Below, piece after piece: positions 16,826-26,261 of a stretch of DNA of 48,308 nucleotides; position 1 is the first letter of the stretch, and each line of letters starts with the position of its first letter. The notes under the pieces were generated by a model that saw only the letters and a list, made by a program, of their open reading frames with translations, did not search any database and was not told where the DNA came from. Location: NCBI GenBank assembly GCA_021824565.1, contig JAKAKL010000034.1, positions 1 through 48,308 on the forward strand, written 5' to 3'. This DNA comes from Bacteroidota bacterium. GTDB taxonomy: Bacteria; Bacteroidota; Ignavibacteria; Ignavibacteriales; Ignavibacteriaceae. A program made the translations under genes and the position numbers.

Positions 16826-18163
16826 TTAAATTGAAATTAATTTTTTACTTCTCCTGTTAAATCTAAGTGTAAGCAAAACAGCAGAGGTAAGCAATCCAAG
16901 TAAGAGACCGATCCAGACTCCAATAACGTTTAGATGAAGAATAAAACCGAGTAAATATCCTGCCGGAAGTGCGACTACCCAGTATGCAATAAATGTAATT
17001 AAGGTCGGAACTTTTACATCCGTCAAACCTCGCAGGATTCCTATTCCTACTGCTTGCGTTCCATCAAAGATTTGAAATATCGCAGCTATGATTAATAACT
17101 GCGCCGCAATAGAAATTACGCCAGGATCGTTTATATAAAGAGAAGGCAAAAAATTGTGGAATAAAATAAATATAATTCCAAAGCACGCCATCAGCGCTGC
17201 GCCTAATCCAATAGCTGAGAAGCCCGCTTTGCGTACTTCGCTGATATTTTGTTTACCGAGAGCGTTGCCCACTCGAATTCCGCCGGCGCTCGATATTCCA
17301 AGAGTTATCATATAAGTAACAGACGCAAGGTTCATGGCAATCTGATGAGCCGCAAGCTGTTTCGTACCCAGCCAGCCTATCATTAATATTGCAAATGAAA
17401 ACGCACCCACTTCAAAAGCATATTGAAATGCGCTGGGAAATCCTAATCCAAGAATTTTTTTTATTACCGGAAAATTCATTTTTTTGAAAACGGGCAGCAC
17501 ATTAAAATCTTTATAATTTTTTGAATAGATTACGTACAACATCAGCCCGGCAGCCATAAATAAACGTGAAGAAAAAGTTGCCCAGCCGGAACCGTCTAAT
17601 TCCCATCTCGGAAAACCGAATTTGCCGTAAACTAAAACCCAGTTCATAAAAAGATTAATTACATTGGCGAGAATAGTAAAAACCATAGCAGGCCTTGTAT
17701 AGCTTAGTCCTTCAATAAATTGGCGGTAAGTTTGAAATAGCATCGAAGGCAAAATTGAAAGTCCAAGTATTCTGATGTACGAGATTGTTAGTGTAGTTAC
17801 TTTTACCGGCTCATTAAGATATTTTATGAGGTCTGAAAAAATATAAGTTGCCGCAAGCAAAACGATGCTTAACAAAAAATTTATCAGATGCGATTGATGA
17901 AAAATAGTCTGGCAATCCGAATATTTTTTTGCTCCTACTGCAATGGCAACCAAAGGGCTAACGGCATAAGAAACTCCGATACCGACGATAAGAATTAAAA
18001 GAAAAAGCCCATTGGCAAGAGAAGCAGCAGCTAACGGTGCCGCTCCAAGTCCGCCGACCATCATGCTGTCAACTACTCCCATCAGCATAAATCCAAGCTG
18101 CCCGACGCTAACAGGGAACGCTAATTTTATGGTGCTAACGACATGTTCTTTAATAGTATGCAT
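16826..18163 (-). CDS. MATE family efflux transporter (NorM-like)
   Basis: This multidrug/toxin exporter exchanges cations for Na+ or H+ across the inner membrane. The 445-residue protein has about twelve hydrophobic segments and the MATE motifs FPVSVGQLGFMLMGVVDSMMVG at the start and LAAHQIAMNLASVTYMITLG near residue 270. FQIFDGTQAVGIGILRGLTD lies in the second half. The two halves resemble each other, as expected. It is transcribed away from the small protein gene upstream, with a 121-base gap. Substrate is unknown. Confidence 0.92.
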   Translation of the reverse strand: MHTIKEHVVSTIKLAFPVSVGQLGFMLMGVVDSMMVGGLGAAPLAAASLANGLFLLILIVGIGVSYAVSPLVAIAVGAKKYSDCQTIFHQSHLINFLLSIVLLAATYIFSDLIKYLNEPVKVTTLTISYIRILGLSILPSMLFQTYRQFIEGLSYTRPAMVFTILANVINLFMNWVLVYGKFGFPRWELDGSGWATFSSRLFMAAGLMLYVIYSKNYKDFNVLPVFKKMNFPVIKKILGLGFPSAFQYAFEVGAFSFAILMIGWLGTKQLAAHQIAMNLASVTYMITLGISSAGGIRVGNALGKQNISEVRKAGFSAIGLGAALMACFGIIFILFHNFLPSLYINDPGVISIAAQLLIIAAIFQIFDGTQAVGIGILRGLTDVKVPTLITFIAYWVVALPAGYLLGFILHLNVIGVWIGLLLGLLTSAVLLTLRFNRRSKKLISI

Positions 18164-18284
18164 TGTATAACAAAATAAATTTTCTTAAATAAAATTTAAT
18201 AATAAAAGCGTAATAATTTTATAGAAGTAATTAATGTTAAAACCTCTCCCCTCTCAATAATTTTTCTTGGATAAATGATGTGGG

Positions 18285-18530
18285 TTAATTACTCTGGGTT
18301 GGCTGGCTCACAGGATTAGCATTGATAGATGTAAAACGATAATTTGCAGATGAACTTATACTGTCGATTTGCTTAATGGTAAGACTGTTGTAAGGGCTGG
18401 CGTATACTTTAGTAGAAACACTTTTCTCTATCAATGAATTGTTGCTCCCGGAAAAAGCACCCAGAACGAAAAGTCCGCCGAAAAGGAATAATAAACTTAA
18501 GAAAGCTATAATACTAATTAATAAACGCAT
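18285..18530 (-). CDS. Small membrane-anchored protein, unknown function
   Basis: This 81-residue protein has one long hydrophobic N-terminal segment (about residues 3-28, ending GGLFVLGAFSG) and a Ser/Asn-rich tail of 50 residues, probably periplasmic. A strong GGAAGGAG ribosome-binding site lies about 9 bases before the ATG, so it is likely a real gene. It has no lipobox. No family was recognised, and its neighbours (MATE exporter and a sensor kinase) do not point to a role. Confidence 0.6.
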   Translation of the reverse strand: MRLLISIIAFLSLLFLFGGLFVLGAFSGSNNSLIEKSVSTKVYASPYNSLTIKQIDSISSSANYRFTSINANPVSQPTQSN

Positions 18531-18777
18531 TTGTTAATTCTCCTTCCGTGTAAAAATTCCATCCGGAAGTTATTATATAAAAAATAGAAATTAAGCAGTT
18601 CTAAGATGGTTAATTACCTTCAAAGTATCAATAGTAAATTGAAGGACAATTATGCAGAAGCCGGTTAACAAAATTTAGAGAAACAAATAATGTAAGCACT
18701 TTACTAACTTTAAGGTTTATGAAGTAAAGATGTTTCCATTTTATTAAGAAACTGCTTCGTCAAAGAAGGAACTGTTT

Positions 18778-20703
18778 TTAATTATTTATAACTCCATTGA
18801 TGAACAATATTATTTCATCTTTCGTAAAAGGCTTTGTTATTAGTTCATTAAAACCGTTGTTTAATAAGTTATCCCTGTCGGATGGCAAAGCATATCCTGT
18901 TACTGCTGCAACCGGCATCCCCTTATGCTTATTATTTTTTCTAATTCGTTTAAGAGTTTCTACTCCGTTTATTCCGATTCCAAGGTTAATATCCATTAAA
19001 ACTAAGCGGTAGTTTTCATGATTTAATTTTTCAATTGCTTCTTCACCTGTAGCGGCATTATCAACAACAAACTTATCTTTCAAGAATTTTTTCATTAGGA
19101 AATAATTTACCTCGTTATCTTCAACGTATAAAATTTTTTCATGTGCTTGTTTATCTGAAGCTGGAACTCTGGGAGAATTATCATTGTCTTTATCCGGTAA
19201 TTTCTTTTGCATGCTTAACGGCAAATAGACATAAAATATTGTTCCTTTTCCTACCTCGCTTTCAAATTCAATTTTCCCGTTTAGTAATTCAATTATTCTT
19301 TTTGCAACTGGAAGACCAAGCCCGAGTCCTTCATACTTTCTTGAGTATCCTTCACTTACTTGTTTGAAATCTTCGAAAATATCCGGATAGCTATTTCTCG
19401 GAATTCCTATTCCCGTATCTTTAATGATAACTGCGCCATAATGTTTATTATATTTTTCAATCGATTTTATTTCGATTGTAATTTCTCCTTCACGTGTAAA
19501 TTTAAACGCATTATCGATAATGTTCATTAATGCTTGCTCAAAAAGCATTTTATCCGCGACAACGTCTATATCTTTTTTGTGTATCAACGTTTCAAACTTA
19601 AGTTTTTTATTTGCGGCGCTGTCTTCAAAAGACTCCGATATTGATTCTATTAAGCTATTCAATTTCACGTCGGCAAGATTTATTTCGGGAATGTTATTTT
19701 CTAACGCAGATAAGTTTAATATAGAACTGAGCGTGGTTAATAATCTTTTACCGGATATATATATTCTTGAGGCGTAATCTTTATGATCTTTGTCTTTTAC
19801 TTCGGATTTCAAAATTTCCGCAAAACCTATAATGCCGTTCATAGGCGTTCTAAATTCGTGACTCATATTCGAAAGAAAATTAGATTTTAGCTTGCTCATT
19901 TCTTCAGCTTTTAACTTAGCATCCAATAGTTCTTCTTCATATTTTTTCCGCTCAGAAATATCGCGCAGTACAATAATGATTTCACCGTTATTGTTTTCGT
20001 CTTTTAAGAATCTAAAAGAAGTCTCGCACCAAATATATGAGCCGTTTTTATGTCTAAATCTATATTCGAGAGTTCTCCTTTCTTTTTCAGAAATACTTTG
20101 GAATATTGTTTTAACATTCTCAACATCGTCTGGATGAATAAATGAAAAAATAGATTCGCCGGTTAATGATTCAATCCCGAATAAACTATAAGACGCTTTT
20201 GTTGCAAAAATGAAATCACCATTGACTGTTAGCTTGGAAATCAAATCGCTCGCATTTTCGGTAAGAATTCTGTATCTCTCTTCGTTTTTTTTCAGCTCTT
20301 CTTCAGCCCATTTGAGTTTCTTTTTTTCTTCGGATTCTTTTAATGCCCGTTTAACTGCCGACGGCAGCCTCTCCAATTTATGTTTTAAAACATAGTCAGT
20401 AGCACCTTGTGTTAAACTTGAAATTGCTACTTCTTCACCCATAGTACCTGAAACGAAAATAAAAGGAGCATCGCTTTTCCTTTCAGTTAAAATTCTCAAT
20501 GCTTCGGTACCTGTAAAGCCTATTAAGGTATGATCTGAAATTATTAAGTCATAACTGTTATGTTCAATGGCATCAATAAATTCATCTTCTTTTTTTACTA
20601 CTTTGATTTCCGGATTCAATCCGTTTGTAATCAAAATATGCTCAACAAGTTCTGCATCATAAATGTTATCTTCAAGATGAAGTATTTTTATCTTGTCTAA
20701 CAT
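18778..20703 (-). CDS. Hybrid sensor kinase: receiver - PAS - HisKA/HATPase - receiver
   Basis: The 641-residue protein has no membrane segment and so is cytosolic. It starts with a receiver (ILHLEDNIYDAELVE; phospho-Asp57 in ISDHTL), then a PAS domain with PAC (about 142-260, KNGSYIWCETSFRFL), then a short coiled coil. The HisKA domain carries His282 in SNMSHEFRTP; the ATPase has NIIDNAFKF, DTGIGIP and GLGLGLPVAKRI. The C-terminal receiver has Asp571 in LVLMDINLG. No DNA-binding output domain is present, so it must signal to a separate partner. No phosphotransfer or response regulator gene is adjacent. The input is unknown. Confidence 0.92.
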   Translation of the reverse strand: MLDKIKILHLEDNIYDAELVEHILITNGLNPEIKVVKKEDEFIDAIEHNSYDLIISDHTLIGFTGTEALRILTERKSDAPFIFVSGTMGEEVAISSLTQGATDYVLKHKLERLPSAVKRALKESEEKKKLKWAEEELKKNEERYRILTENASDLISKLTVNGDFIFATKASYSLFGIESLTGESIFSFIHPDDVENVKTIFQSISEKERRTLEYRFRHKNGSYIWCETSFRFLKDENNNGEIIIVLRDISERKKYEEELLDAKLKAEEMSKLKSNFLSNMSHEFRTPMNGIIGFAEILKSEVKDKDHKDYASRIYISGKRLLTTLSSILNLSALENNIPEINLADVKLNSLIESISESFEDSAANKKLKFETLIHKKDIDVVADKMLFEQALMNIIDNAFKFTREGEITIEIKSIEKYNKHYGAVIIKDTGIGIPRNSYPDIFEDFKQVSEGYSRKYEGLGLGLPVAKRIIELLNGKIEFESEVGKGTIFYVYLPLSMQKKLPDKDNDNSPRVPASDKQAHEKILYVEDNEVNYFLMKKFLKDKFVVDNAATGEEAIEKLNHENYRLVLMDINLGIGINGVETLKRIRKNNKHKGMPVAAVTGYALPSDRDNLLNNGFNELITKPFTKDEIILFINGVINN

Positions 20704-21286
20704 TTCTCGCCTGCTAAAAAAGTTTCACATTATTTAAGTTATTTAAAAAATATTTTTGAAAAGGATAATACTTGTATTTTACATTTCATTATTGTTTACA
20801 AAAAACTCATCACTGTATTAAGCGAAGGCGGCATTTGAATTAGTCTCTGATCAAAAGCTGAATTAAAATTTTTAAAAAATTCAGTAATTGTATTTAATTT
20901 AAATTTCATTGAAATGTAATTCTTTCCCCTTCTCCACCGGATAATATTTTTTGACTGAAAATCCCGCTTAGTTTTTATAGCGAAAAACTCTTTAAATATC
21001 ACAACATTAACATGCAGATTATATAGTATTTCAATATTCAATCCCATCATATAAGATATACCTAATACGTATCTGAATAGATAATTTACTCGTTTTTAAC
21101 TTAACCGATAAAATTGATTTAGTCAAGTTTTCATTTGTATCTAAAAATTCTTAGTCACAACTTCTTGGCAAAAATTTTTTTCATACTCAGTTTTCTTCAA
21201 CCGCTATCTTGATTTTTTCCCAGTGTTTTTATAAAATTATAGTAAACATTTGCACACTTTTAATATTTTTTCACTACTATCGCTAA
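20704..21286. other. Long intergenic stretch between the sensor kinase and the Y-family polymerase
   Basis: This 583-base, very AT-rich stretch lies between divergent genes and so should hold both promoters. The only open frame of note is minus strand 20796-21050 (84 codons, MMGLNIEIL start), with a weak AGG upstream. It resembles no family I know, so I do not call it. I see no tRNA, repeat array or strong hairpin. A clear LexA-type palindrome upstream of the polymerase was not found by eye. Confidence 0.6.
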
Positions 21287-22633
21287 ATGTCATTAAATAA
21301 ATTATTTATCGATTTTAATTCCTATTTTGCCTCTGTCGAACAGCAGATAAAACCTGAATTGCGAAATAAACCTGTTGGAGTTGTGCCGGTTATGGCAGAC
21401 ACTACTTGTTGCATTGCAGCAAGCTATGAGGCGAAAGCACGTGGTGTGAGAACTGGAACCATGGTGTCTGAAGCTAAAAAATTATGTCCTGGTATAAAAC
21501 TAATCGAAGCAGATCATAGAGTTTATATTCAATATCATCATAGACTTGTTGCAAAAGTAGAAGAATGCCTTCCTGTTGATAACGTCTGTTCAATTGACGA
21601 GATGGTGTGCAGCCTTATCGGGAAAGAACGAATACGTGAGAATGCAATTACAATTGCAAAAAACATAAAGAAAAAAATTAAAGAAGAAGTCGGCGAATAT
21701 CTCCGGTGTTCAATCGGCATTGGGCCAAATCAATTTCTTGCAAAAATTGGGACAAACATGCACAAGCCGGATGGCTTAGTTGTCATTGATGAAGAAAATC
21801 TTCCTCATTGTTTATATAAACTACAGTTTAAAGATATTTATGGCATTGGACGAAAAATGGAGTTGCGTTTACGACGTAATGGAATTTATTCCGTAAAAGA
21901 TCTTTGCGCAGCGGATAAAAATTCGCTCAGACATATTTGGGGCGGAATCGAAGGAGAAAGGATGTATGAGGAACTGCGCGGACAAATTGTTATTCATCCT
22001 CCCAAACACCGTTCTACTGTAGGACATTCTCACGTACTTCCGCCAAAACTAAAAAATAACGAAAGCGCTTATGCAGTGCTCCATCGACTGCTTCAGAAAG
22101 CTGCGATGCGACTACGATATCTTGGTTATTATGCCGGAGCCCTTGGCGTAGTTGTCAGGTATAAAGCTGATGATAAGACTTACACGTTTACGGACGGTTC
22201 TTTTAGCAATAAAAATATTAATAAATACGGACATATATACCACCGCCAGAAAAGTCTTAAATGGAAGAATCATATAACTTTCACACATACGCAAAATACC
22301 ATGGAATTTATAAAGGCACTTGATATAATGTGGACTGAAAATCCTTTCTTAACCGAATATTATTCCGGCAATATCAAAAAAAATATTCCTACTGCCGTAG
22401 CTGTAGTTCTGTTTAATCTTCTTGAAAAAAATTATGCGACTCTATCTATTTTCGATAACCCGGAAAAGAATAGGCTGCTATACAGTGCTATCGACAGACT
22501 GAATAAACGCTATGGATATTCGTCTATTTATTTCGGAGGCTCACACATCGCAAGAGATTCTGCTCCAATGAGAATTGCATTCACTCAAATTCCCAACCTG
22601 GAAATTGAAGATGATTATAAGGCGCGATTTTAA
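21287..22633 (+). CDS. Y-family DNA polymerase (ImpB/MucB/SamB-type)
   Basis: This is a translesion polymerase. It has the first carboxylate motif LFIDFNSYFASVEQQ (Asp9, Glu18), CCIAASYEAKARGVRTG and the second motif SIDEM with Asp104 and Glu105, followed by GIGPNQFLAKIGTNMHKPDGL. A helix-hairpin-helix-like segment (DIYGIGRKMELRLRRNGI) and the little-finger region around GHSHVLPP come next. The length of 448 residues is longer than classical DinB. The same sub-group is often mislabelled type VI secretion protein ImpB; nothing here supports secretion. The ATG at 21287 has no good ribosome-binding site. No UmuD, RecA or LexA gene is next to it. The convergent gene is copA. Confidence 0.88.
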   Translation: MSLNKLFIDFNSYFASVEQQIKPELRNKPVGVVPVMADTTCCIAASYEAKARGVRTGTMVSEAKKLCPGIKLIEADHRVYIQYHHRLVAKVEECLPVDNVCSIDEMVCSLIGKERIRENAITIAKNIKKKIKEEVGEYLRCSIGIGPNQFLAKIGTNMHKPDGLVVIDEENLPHCLYKLQFKDIYGIGRKMELRLRRNGIYSVKDLCAADKNSLRHIWGGIEGERMYEELRGQIVIHPPKHRSTVGHSHVLPPKLKNNESAYAVLHRLLQKAAMRLRYLGYYAGALGVVVRYKADDKTYTFTDGSFSNKNINKYGHIYHRQKSLKWKNHITFTHTQNTMEFIKALDIMWTENPFLTEYYSGNIKKNIPTAVAVVLFNLLEKNYATLSIFDNPEKNRLLYSAIDRLNKRYGYSSIYFGGSHIARDSAPMRIAFTQIPNLEIEDDYKARF

Positions 22634-22721
22634 GAAGATACTGCTCAAAAAGAAACAAATTAAATTTGATAACGGATAGTCTTTAATATCAGCCGGAATT
22701 TTCGCTGTGTTAAAATTCATT

Positions 22722-24980
22722 TTAACTTTTTTCTAATTTTGCTCTTCTTAAAAGAAGAGAATTGGAAACAACACTTACCGAACTAAAAGCCATAGCCGCT
22801 GCTGCATAAATTGGATTAAGAAACCCTAAAGCAGCAACAGGAATTCCGATAATATTATAGATGAAAGCCCAAAATAAATTCTGCTTTATTGTCTTCATTG
22901 TTTTCCGAGATAGCCGGATTGTACGCACGATTCCTATAAGATCCCCGCTGATAACAGCAATATCGGAAGTCTCTATAGCAACATCCGTTCCTGTGCCGAT
23001 TGCAATTCCCACATCTGCTGCCGCCAATGCAGGTGAATCATTTATGCCGTCTCCAACCATTGCTGCAAATTTTCCCGCACTTTGAATTCCCTTAACATGC
23101 ATAACTTTATCCTGTGGCAAAACCTCTGCAATTACTTTTTCAATTCCTGCTTGACTGGCTATCGCCTTTGCCGTTCTTTCATTATCGCCTGTTATCATAA
23201 TTATATCAAGCGACATTTTTTTTAATTGCTCTATTGCGCTTTTTGACGACGGCAAAATTGTATCGGCAATTGCAGTAATACCGATTAATTTTCCATCGCT
23301 TGCAACAAAGACAGGTGTTTTTCCTTCTTTCGATAATCTTTCCGAAATTTCGTTCGTACCATTTATACTAATAGAATGCTCTTTCATTAACGATTCATTA
23401 CCAACAATTATGCTGCGCAAATTGACTTTTCCTATTACTCCAAAGCCTGTTAATGAACTAAACGATTCTACGTTTTCCAATGAAATATTTTTCTTTTTTG
23501 CATAATCAACAATAGCCTGACCAAGCGGATGCTCGGATTTATTTTCAATTGAAGCCGCTGTTTTTATGAGATCGTCTTCATTGCTTCCGTTAAGCGCAAT
23601 CACGTTGGTCACTGAAGGTTTGCCCGAAGTAATTGTTCCGGTTTTGTCAAACACAACTGTATTTATTTTATATGCGTTCTCTAAACTTTCTGCATTCTTA
23701 ATTAATATCCCATTTGAAGCGCCCAATCCGCTTCCAACCATTATTGCCGTTGGAGTTGCTAAGCCCAATGCACACGGGCAAGCTATTACCAGCACAGCAA
23801 TAAAATTTATCATTGCAGAGGTAAAAGAGACACCTGCGGCAAAGTACCACATCAAAAAAGTTATTAAAGCAATTCCAATAACGACTGGCACAAACACCGA
23901 AGCAATCCTATCTGCCGTACTTTGTATAGGCGCTTTTGATCCTTGTGCCTTCTCAACCATTTTTACTATCTGCGAAATAAATGTATCTCTGCCAACCGCC
24001 GTAGTTTTAAATTCAATACTGCCGTTTTTATTTATGGTTCCCCCAATTACTTTATCACTTACATTTTTATCGATAGGAAAACTTTCGCCTGTTACCATTG
24101 ACTCATCAATTGAAGTCGTACCTTTTATTATTATTCCGTCTGTTGGTATCTTTTCTCCAGGTCTTACAATAACCGTTTCATTAACTAAGAGATCTTTGAC
24201 CGGTACATCCAATTCTATATCGTTCCTAACGACGCGTGCAGTCTTCGGTTGAAGCTTTATTAATTCTTTTATTGCCGAAGATGTTTTTTCTTTTGCCTTG
24301 GCTTCTAAAAGTTTTCCCATCAATATTAAAGTGATAATAGTCGTAGCGGTATCAAAATAAATATGCTCGCCCGTATTCGAAATCGAAAGCAGTTTAGGGA
24401 AAAGCACTGCGGAAGTACTGTATACATAAGCGGTACCGGTGCCGACCGCAACAAGTGTATTCATATCCGCAGAAAAATGTTTTAGTAGTTTCCACGCAGC
24501 GGAAAAAAATCTTTTTCCCGGAATGAACATTACCAGTGTAGCAGCAAGAAATAAAAGCCGGTCAATATATTCCGGAGCCAGCGGGCTCATAGTTTGAAAC
24601 CAGCGAGTCATGTCGACCATGCTAATAAACATCACCGGGACACTAATTATAGCTGCAAAAATAAATTCACGCCAAAGATGCAAATATGTTTTTTTTCTGC
24701 TTTCTTCTTCGCGTGAGTTAACTTCAATATCTTCAGCAGCAGATATAATTACATCTTTTGTTGGAAGAATAAGCTTATAACCTGCTACCTCTACAGCTTC
24801 AGAAAGTTTTGCTTCGCTCACAGCTTTAGAGTCGAATGAAAGTGTTACTTTTTCAGTAGCGATGTTTACATTCACGTCGGAAACGCCTTCCAATTTTTTT
24901 AATGCTTTTTCAACGCGGACGACACAGCTTGCACAAGTCATTCCTTCAACCGGAAGAGTTAGCGTTTTAATTTCCATCAT
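22722..24980 (-). CDS. copA: Copper-transporting P-type ATPase
   Basis: CopA exports Cu(I) across the inner membrane at the cost of ATP. In order: one HMA domain with GMTCASC (Cys16, Cys19), eight membrane segments, the copper-site CPC at 401-403, the phosphorylation motif with Asp445 in DKTGT, HPLGQA for nucleotide binding, and GDGINDSPAL. The 752-residue length is normal for a single-HMA CopA. The HMA protein gene lies 30 bases upstream, then the HMA-AraC regulator. These three form the copper module. Confidence 0.96.
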   Translation of the reverse strand: MMEIKTLTLPVEGMTCASCVVRVEKALKKLEGVSDVNVNIATEKVTLSFDSKAVSEAKLSEAVEVAGYKLILPTKDVIISAAEDIEVNSREEESRKKTYLHLWREFIFAAIISVPVMFISMVDMTRWFQTMSPLAPEYIDRLLFLAATLVMFIPGKRFFSAAWKLLKHFSADMNTLVAVGTGTAYVYSTSAVLFPKLLSISNTGEHIYFDTATTIITLILMGKLLEAKAKEKTSSAIKELIKLQPKTARVVRNDIELDVPVKDLLVNETVIVRPGEKIPTDGIIIKGTTSIDESMVTGESFPIDKNVSDKVIGGTINKNGSIEFKTTAVGRDTFISQIVKMVEKAQGSKAPIQSTADRIASVFVPVVIGIALITFLMWYFAAGVSFTSAMINFIAVLVIACPCALGLATPTAIMVGSGLGASNGILIKNAESLENAYKINTVVFDKTGTITSGKPSVTNVIALNGSNEDDLIKTAASIENKSEHPLGQAIVDYAKKKNISLENVESFSSLTGFGVIGKVNLRSIIVGNESLMKEHSISINGTNEISERLSKEGKTPVFVASDGKLIGITAIADTILPSSKSAIEQLKKMSLDIIMITGDNERTAKAIASQAGIEKVIAEVLPQDKVMHVKGIQSAGKFAAMVGDGINDSPALAAADVGIAIGTGTDVAIETSDIAVISGDLIGIVRTIRLSRKTMKTIKQNLFWAFIYNIIGIPVAALGFLNPIYAAAAMAFSSVSVVSNSLLLRRAKLEKS

Positions 24981-25010
24981 GTCTCCTTTTCGTTTAGAAA
25001 AATTTTCAGG

Positions 25011-25217
25011 CTAATTATTTATAACTTTATATCCTGCATTCTCAATAGCTGTTTCCAATTCTTTGAACGTAACTTTGCTCTCATCATATTCAACTTTGGC
25101 GCTTCCGATTTGCACGTCGCTCACTTTAACATCGTGTATCTTGCTTAACTCTTTCCTTACCGCCATAGCACAATGGCTGCACGACATTCCTTCTATTTTA
25201 ATTTCTTGAGTTTTCAT
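25011..25217 (-). CDS. copZ: Copper chaperone, CopZ-like HMA protein
   Basis: This 68-residue cytosolic protein is a single HMA domain. Its metal site is GMSCSHC with Cys13 and Cys16, the typical Cu(I)-binding pair, and the end ETAIENAGYKV is a standard HMA helix. It probably delivers copper to CopA, whose gene starts 30 bases downstream. A short inverted repeat (TCAGTC/GACTGA, 25222-25257) lies just upstream. A mercury or cadmium chaperone is possible but less likely beside a CPC ATPase. Confidence 0.9.
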   Translation of the reverse strand: MKTQEIKIEGMSCSHCAMAVRKELSKIHDVKVSDVQIGSAKVEYDESKVTFKELETAIENAGYKVINN

Positions 25218-25360
25218 TTTATCAGTCTTTCTTTTTTGTTTAACAATTTCTGACTGAAAAATAAATTATTAAAAAAGATAGTGTGTTATATAATTTTAGG
25301 AAAGATTTATAAATATTTTATATATGTGATCGATTGACTTCTGCCAAAGTGCAAAAGCGT

Positions 25361-25972
25361 TTAATCAGCATCCACTTTATCTAATGACCTGCGTGTATTT
25401 TCCGCGAGAGATTTAAATTGGCTTGCCGTAAGACCGGTTACCTTTCTAAACTGATTTGAAAGATGCTGGACGCTGCTGTAACCAATCTTGTACGCTATTT
25501 CACTTAAATTAAGTTCGCCATATTTCAACAACTCTTTCGCGTATTCGATTTTCTGTAGAATTATATACTGCTCAATCGTAATGTTCTCCACCGATGAAAA
25601 TAACGAACTTAGATATGAATAATCCAGACCCAGTTCTTTTGAAATATGATCCGAAAAATTATTCAGTTGTTGAGAAGTTGATTTTTCAGTCCTTACAAAT
25701 TCAATCGATAAAAGTTTTACCTTCTCTATTGTTCTTACTTTTTTATCCTCTATAAGTTCAAAGCCATTTCCTACTAGCACTTTTCTGATTTTGTCAATCG
25801 GCAATGTATTTATGTCACCGGTAACGACTACTTCTCCGAGCGAAATACTTCTGACATCAACGCTGAGTTTTTCCAGCTCTTCTTTAACAACCTTGATGCA
25901 ACGATTGCAAACCATATTTTTTACAATCAGTTTTGTTGTATGAACATCATTTGATAAAGCGGTCTTTTTCAT
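25361..25972 (-). CDS. HMA-domain AraC-type transcription regulator
   Basis: The first 65 residues look like an HMA fold with NMVCNRC (Cys22, Cys25) and VLVGNGFELIED. The C-terminal half is an AraC-type double helix-turn-helix: LSEIAYKIGYSSVQHLSNQFRKVTGLTASQF is the second, signature motif. At 203 residues there is no other sensor domain, so the HMA-like part is the likely metal sensor. It sits 143 bases upstream of copZ on the same strand, followed by copA. I infer that it binds Cu(I) or a related ion and controls copZ-copA. Similar proteins occur widely in Bacteroidota; direct proof of metal binding was not recalled. Confidence 0.88.
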   Translation of the reverse strand: MKKTALSNDVHTTKLIVKNMVCNRCIKVVKEELEKLSVDVRSISLGEVVVTGDINTLPIDKIRKVLVGNGFELIEDKKVRTIEKVKLLSIEFVRTEKSTSQQLNNFSDHISKELGLDYSYLSSLFSSVENITIEQYIILQKIEYAKELLKYGELNLSEIAYKIGYSSVQHLSNQFRKVTGLTASQFKSLAENTRRSLDKVDAD

Positions 25973-26261
25973 ATTTCTTTTTCAAAAATAATACTTCTTT
26001 AAATTTAATCTTTTTCATTAAGCAAAACAGCCGCATGAATCAGAATATGCTGTTAAACAAAATTTAAGAATTATATAGTTTATATTTTAACCTGATTTTA
26101 CGAAGTTGAATGACAAATTTATTTTCAATAACTTCACGCCCGCATAAACTACTAATTATTCTGGATTTTTATAATTTACGTTTTTAAAATGCATCAAAAA
26201 TGCTTTCAATATTATTCAGACCAATTACAAATTCTCTTTAATTATTTCATATAGGTGTAAA

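Noticed and set aside
18740-18777. Hairpin after the sensor kinase gene as terminator
   Set aside because: Only a 4-bp perfect stem could be drawn and the remaining arms do not match.
20796-21050. Minus-strand frame of 84 codons between the kinase and polymerase genes
   Set aside because: Weak start site, no recognisable family, composition like the AT-rich flanks.
21287-22633. Type VI secretion protein ImpB
   Set aside because: The motifs are those of a Y-family polymerase; the name comes from confusion of two genes called impB.
23566-24252. Long 228-codon frame on the plus strand
   Set aside because: It lies wholly inside copA on the opposite strand, and copA has all its motifs, so it is a shadow.
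25222-25257. Inverted repeat TCAGTC/GACTGA upstream of copZ, as a possible operator or attenuator
   Set aside because: Only 6 bp with a 24-base gap; not enough to call a site, though it would be a first place to test.
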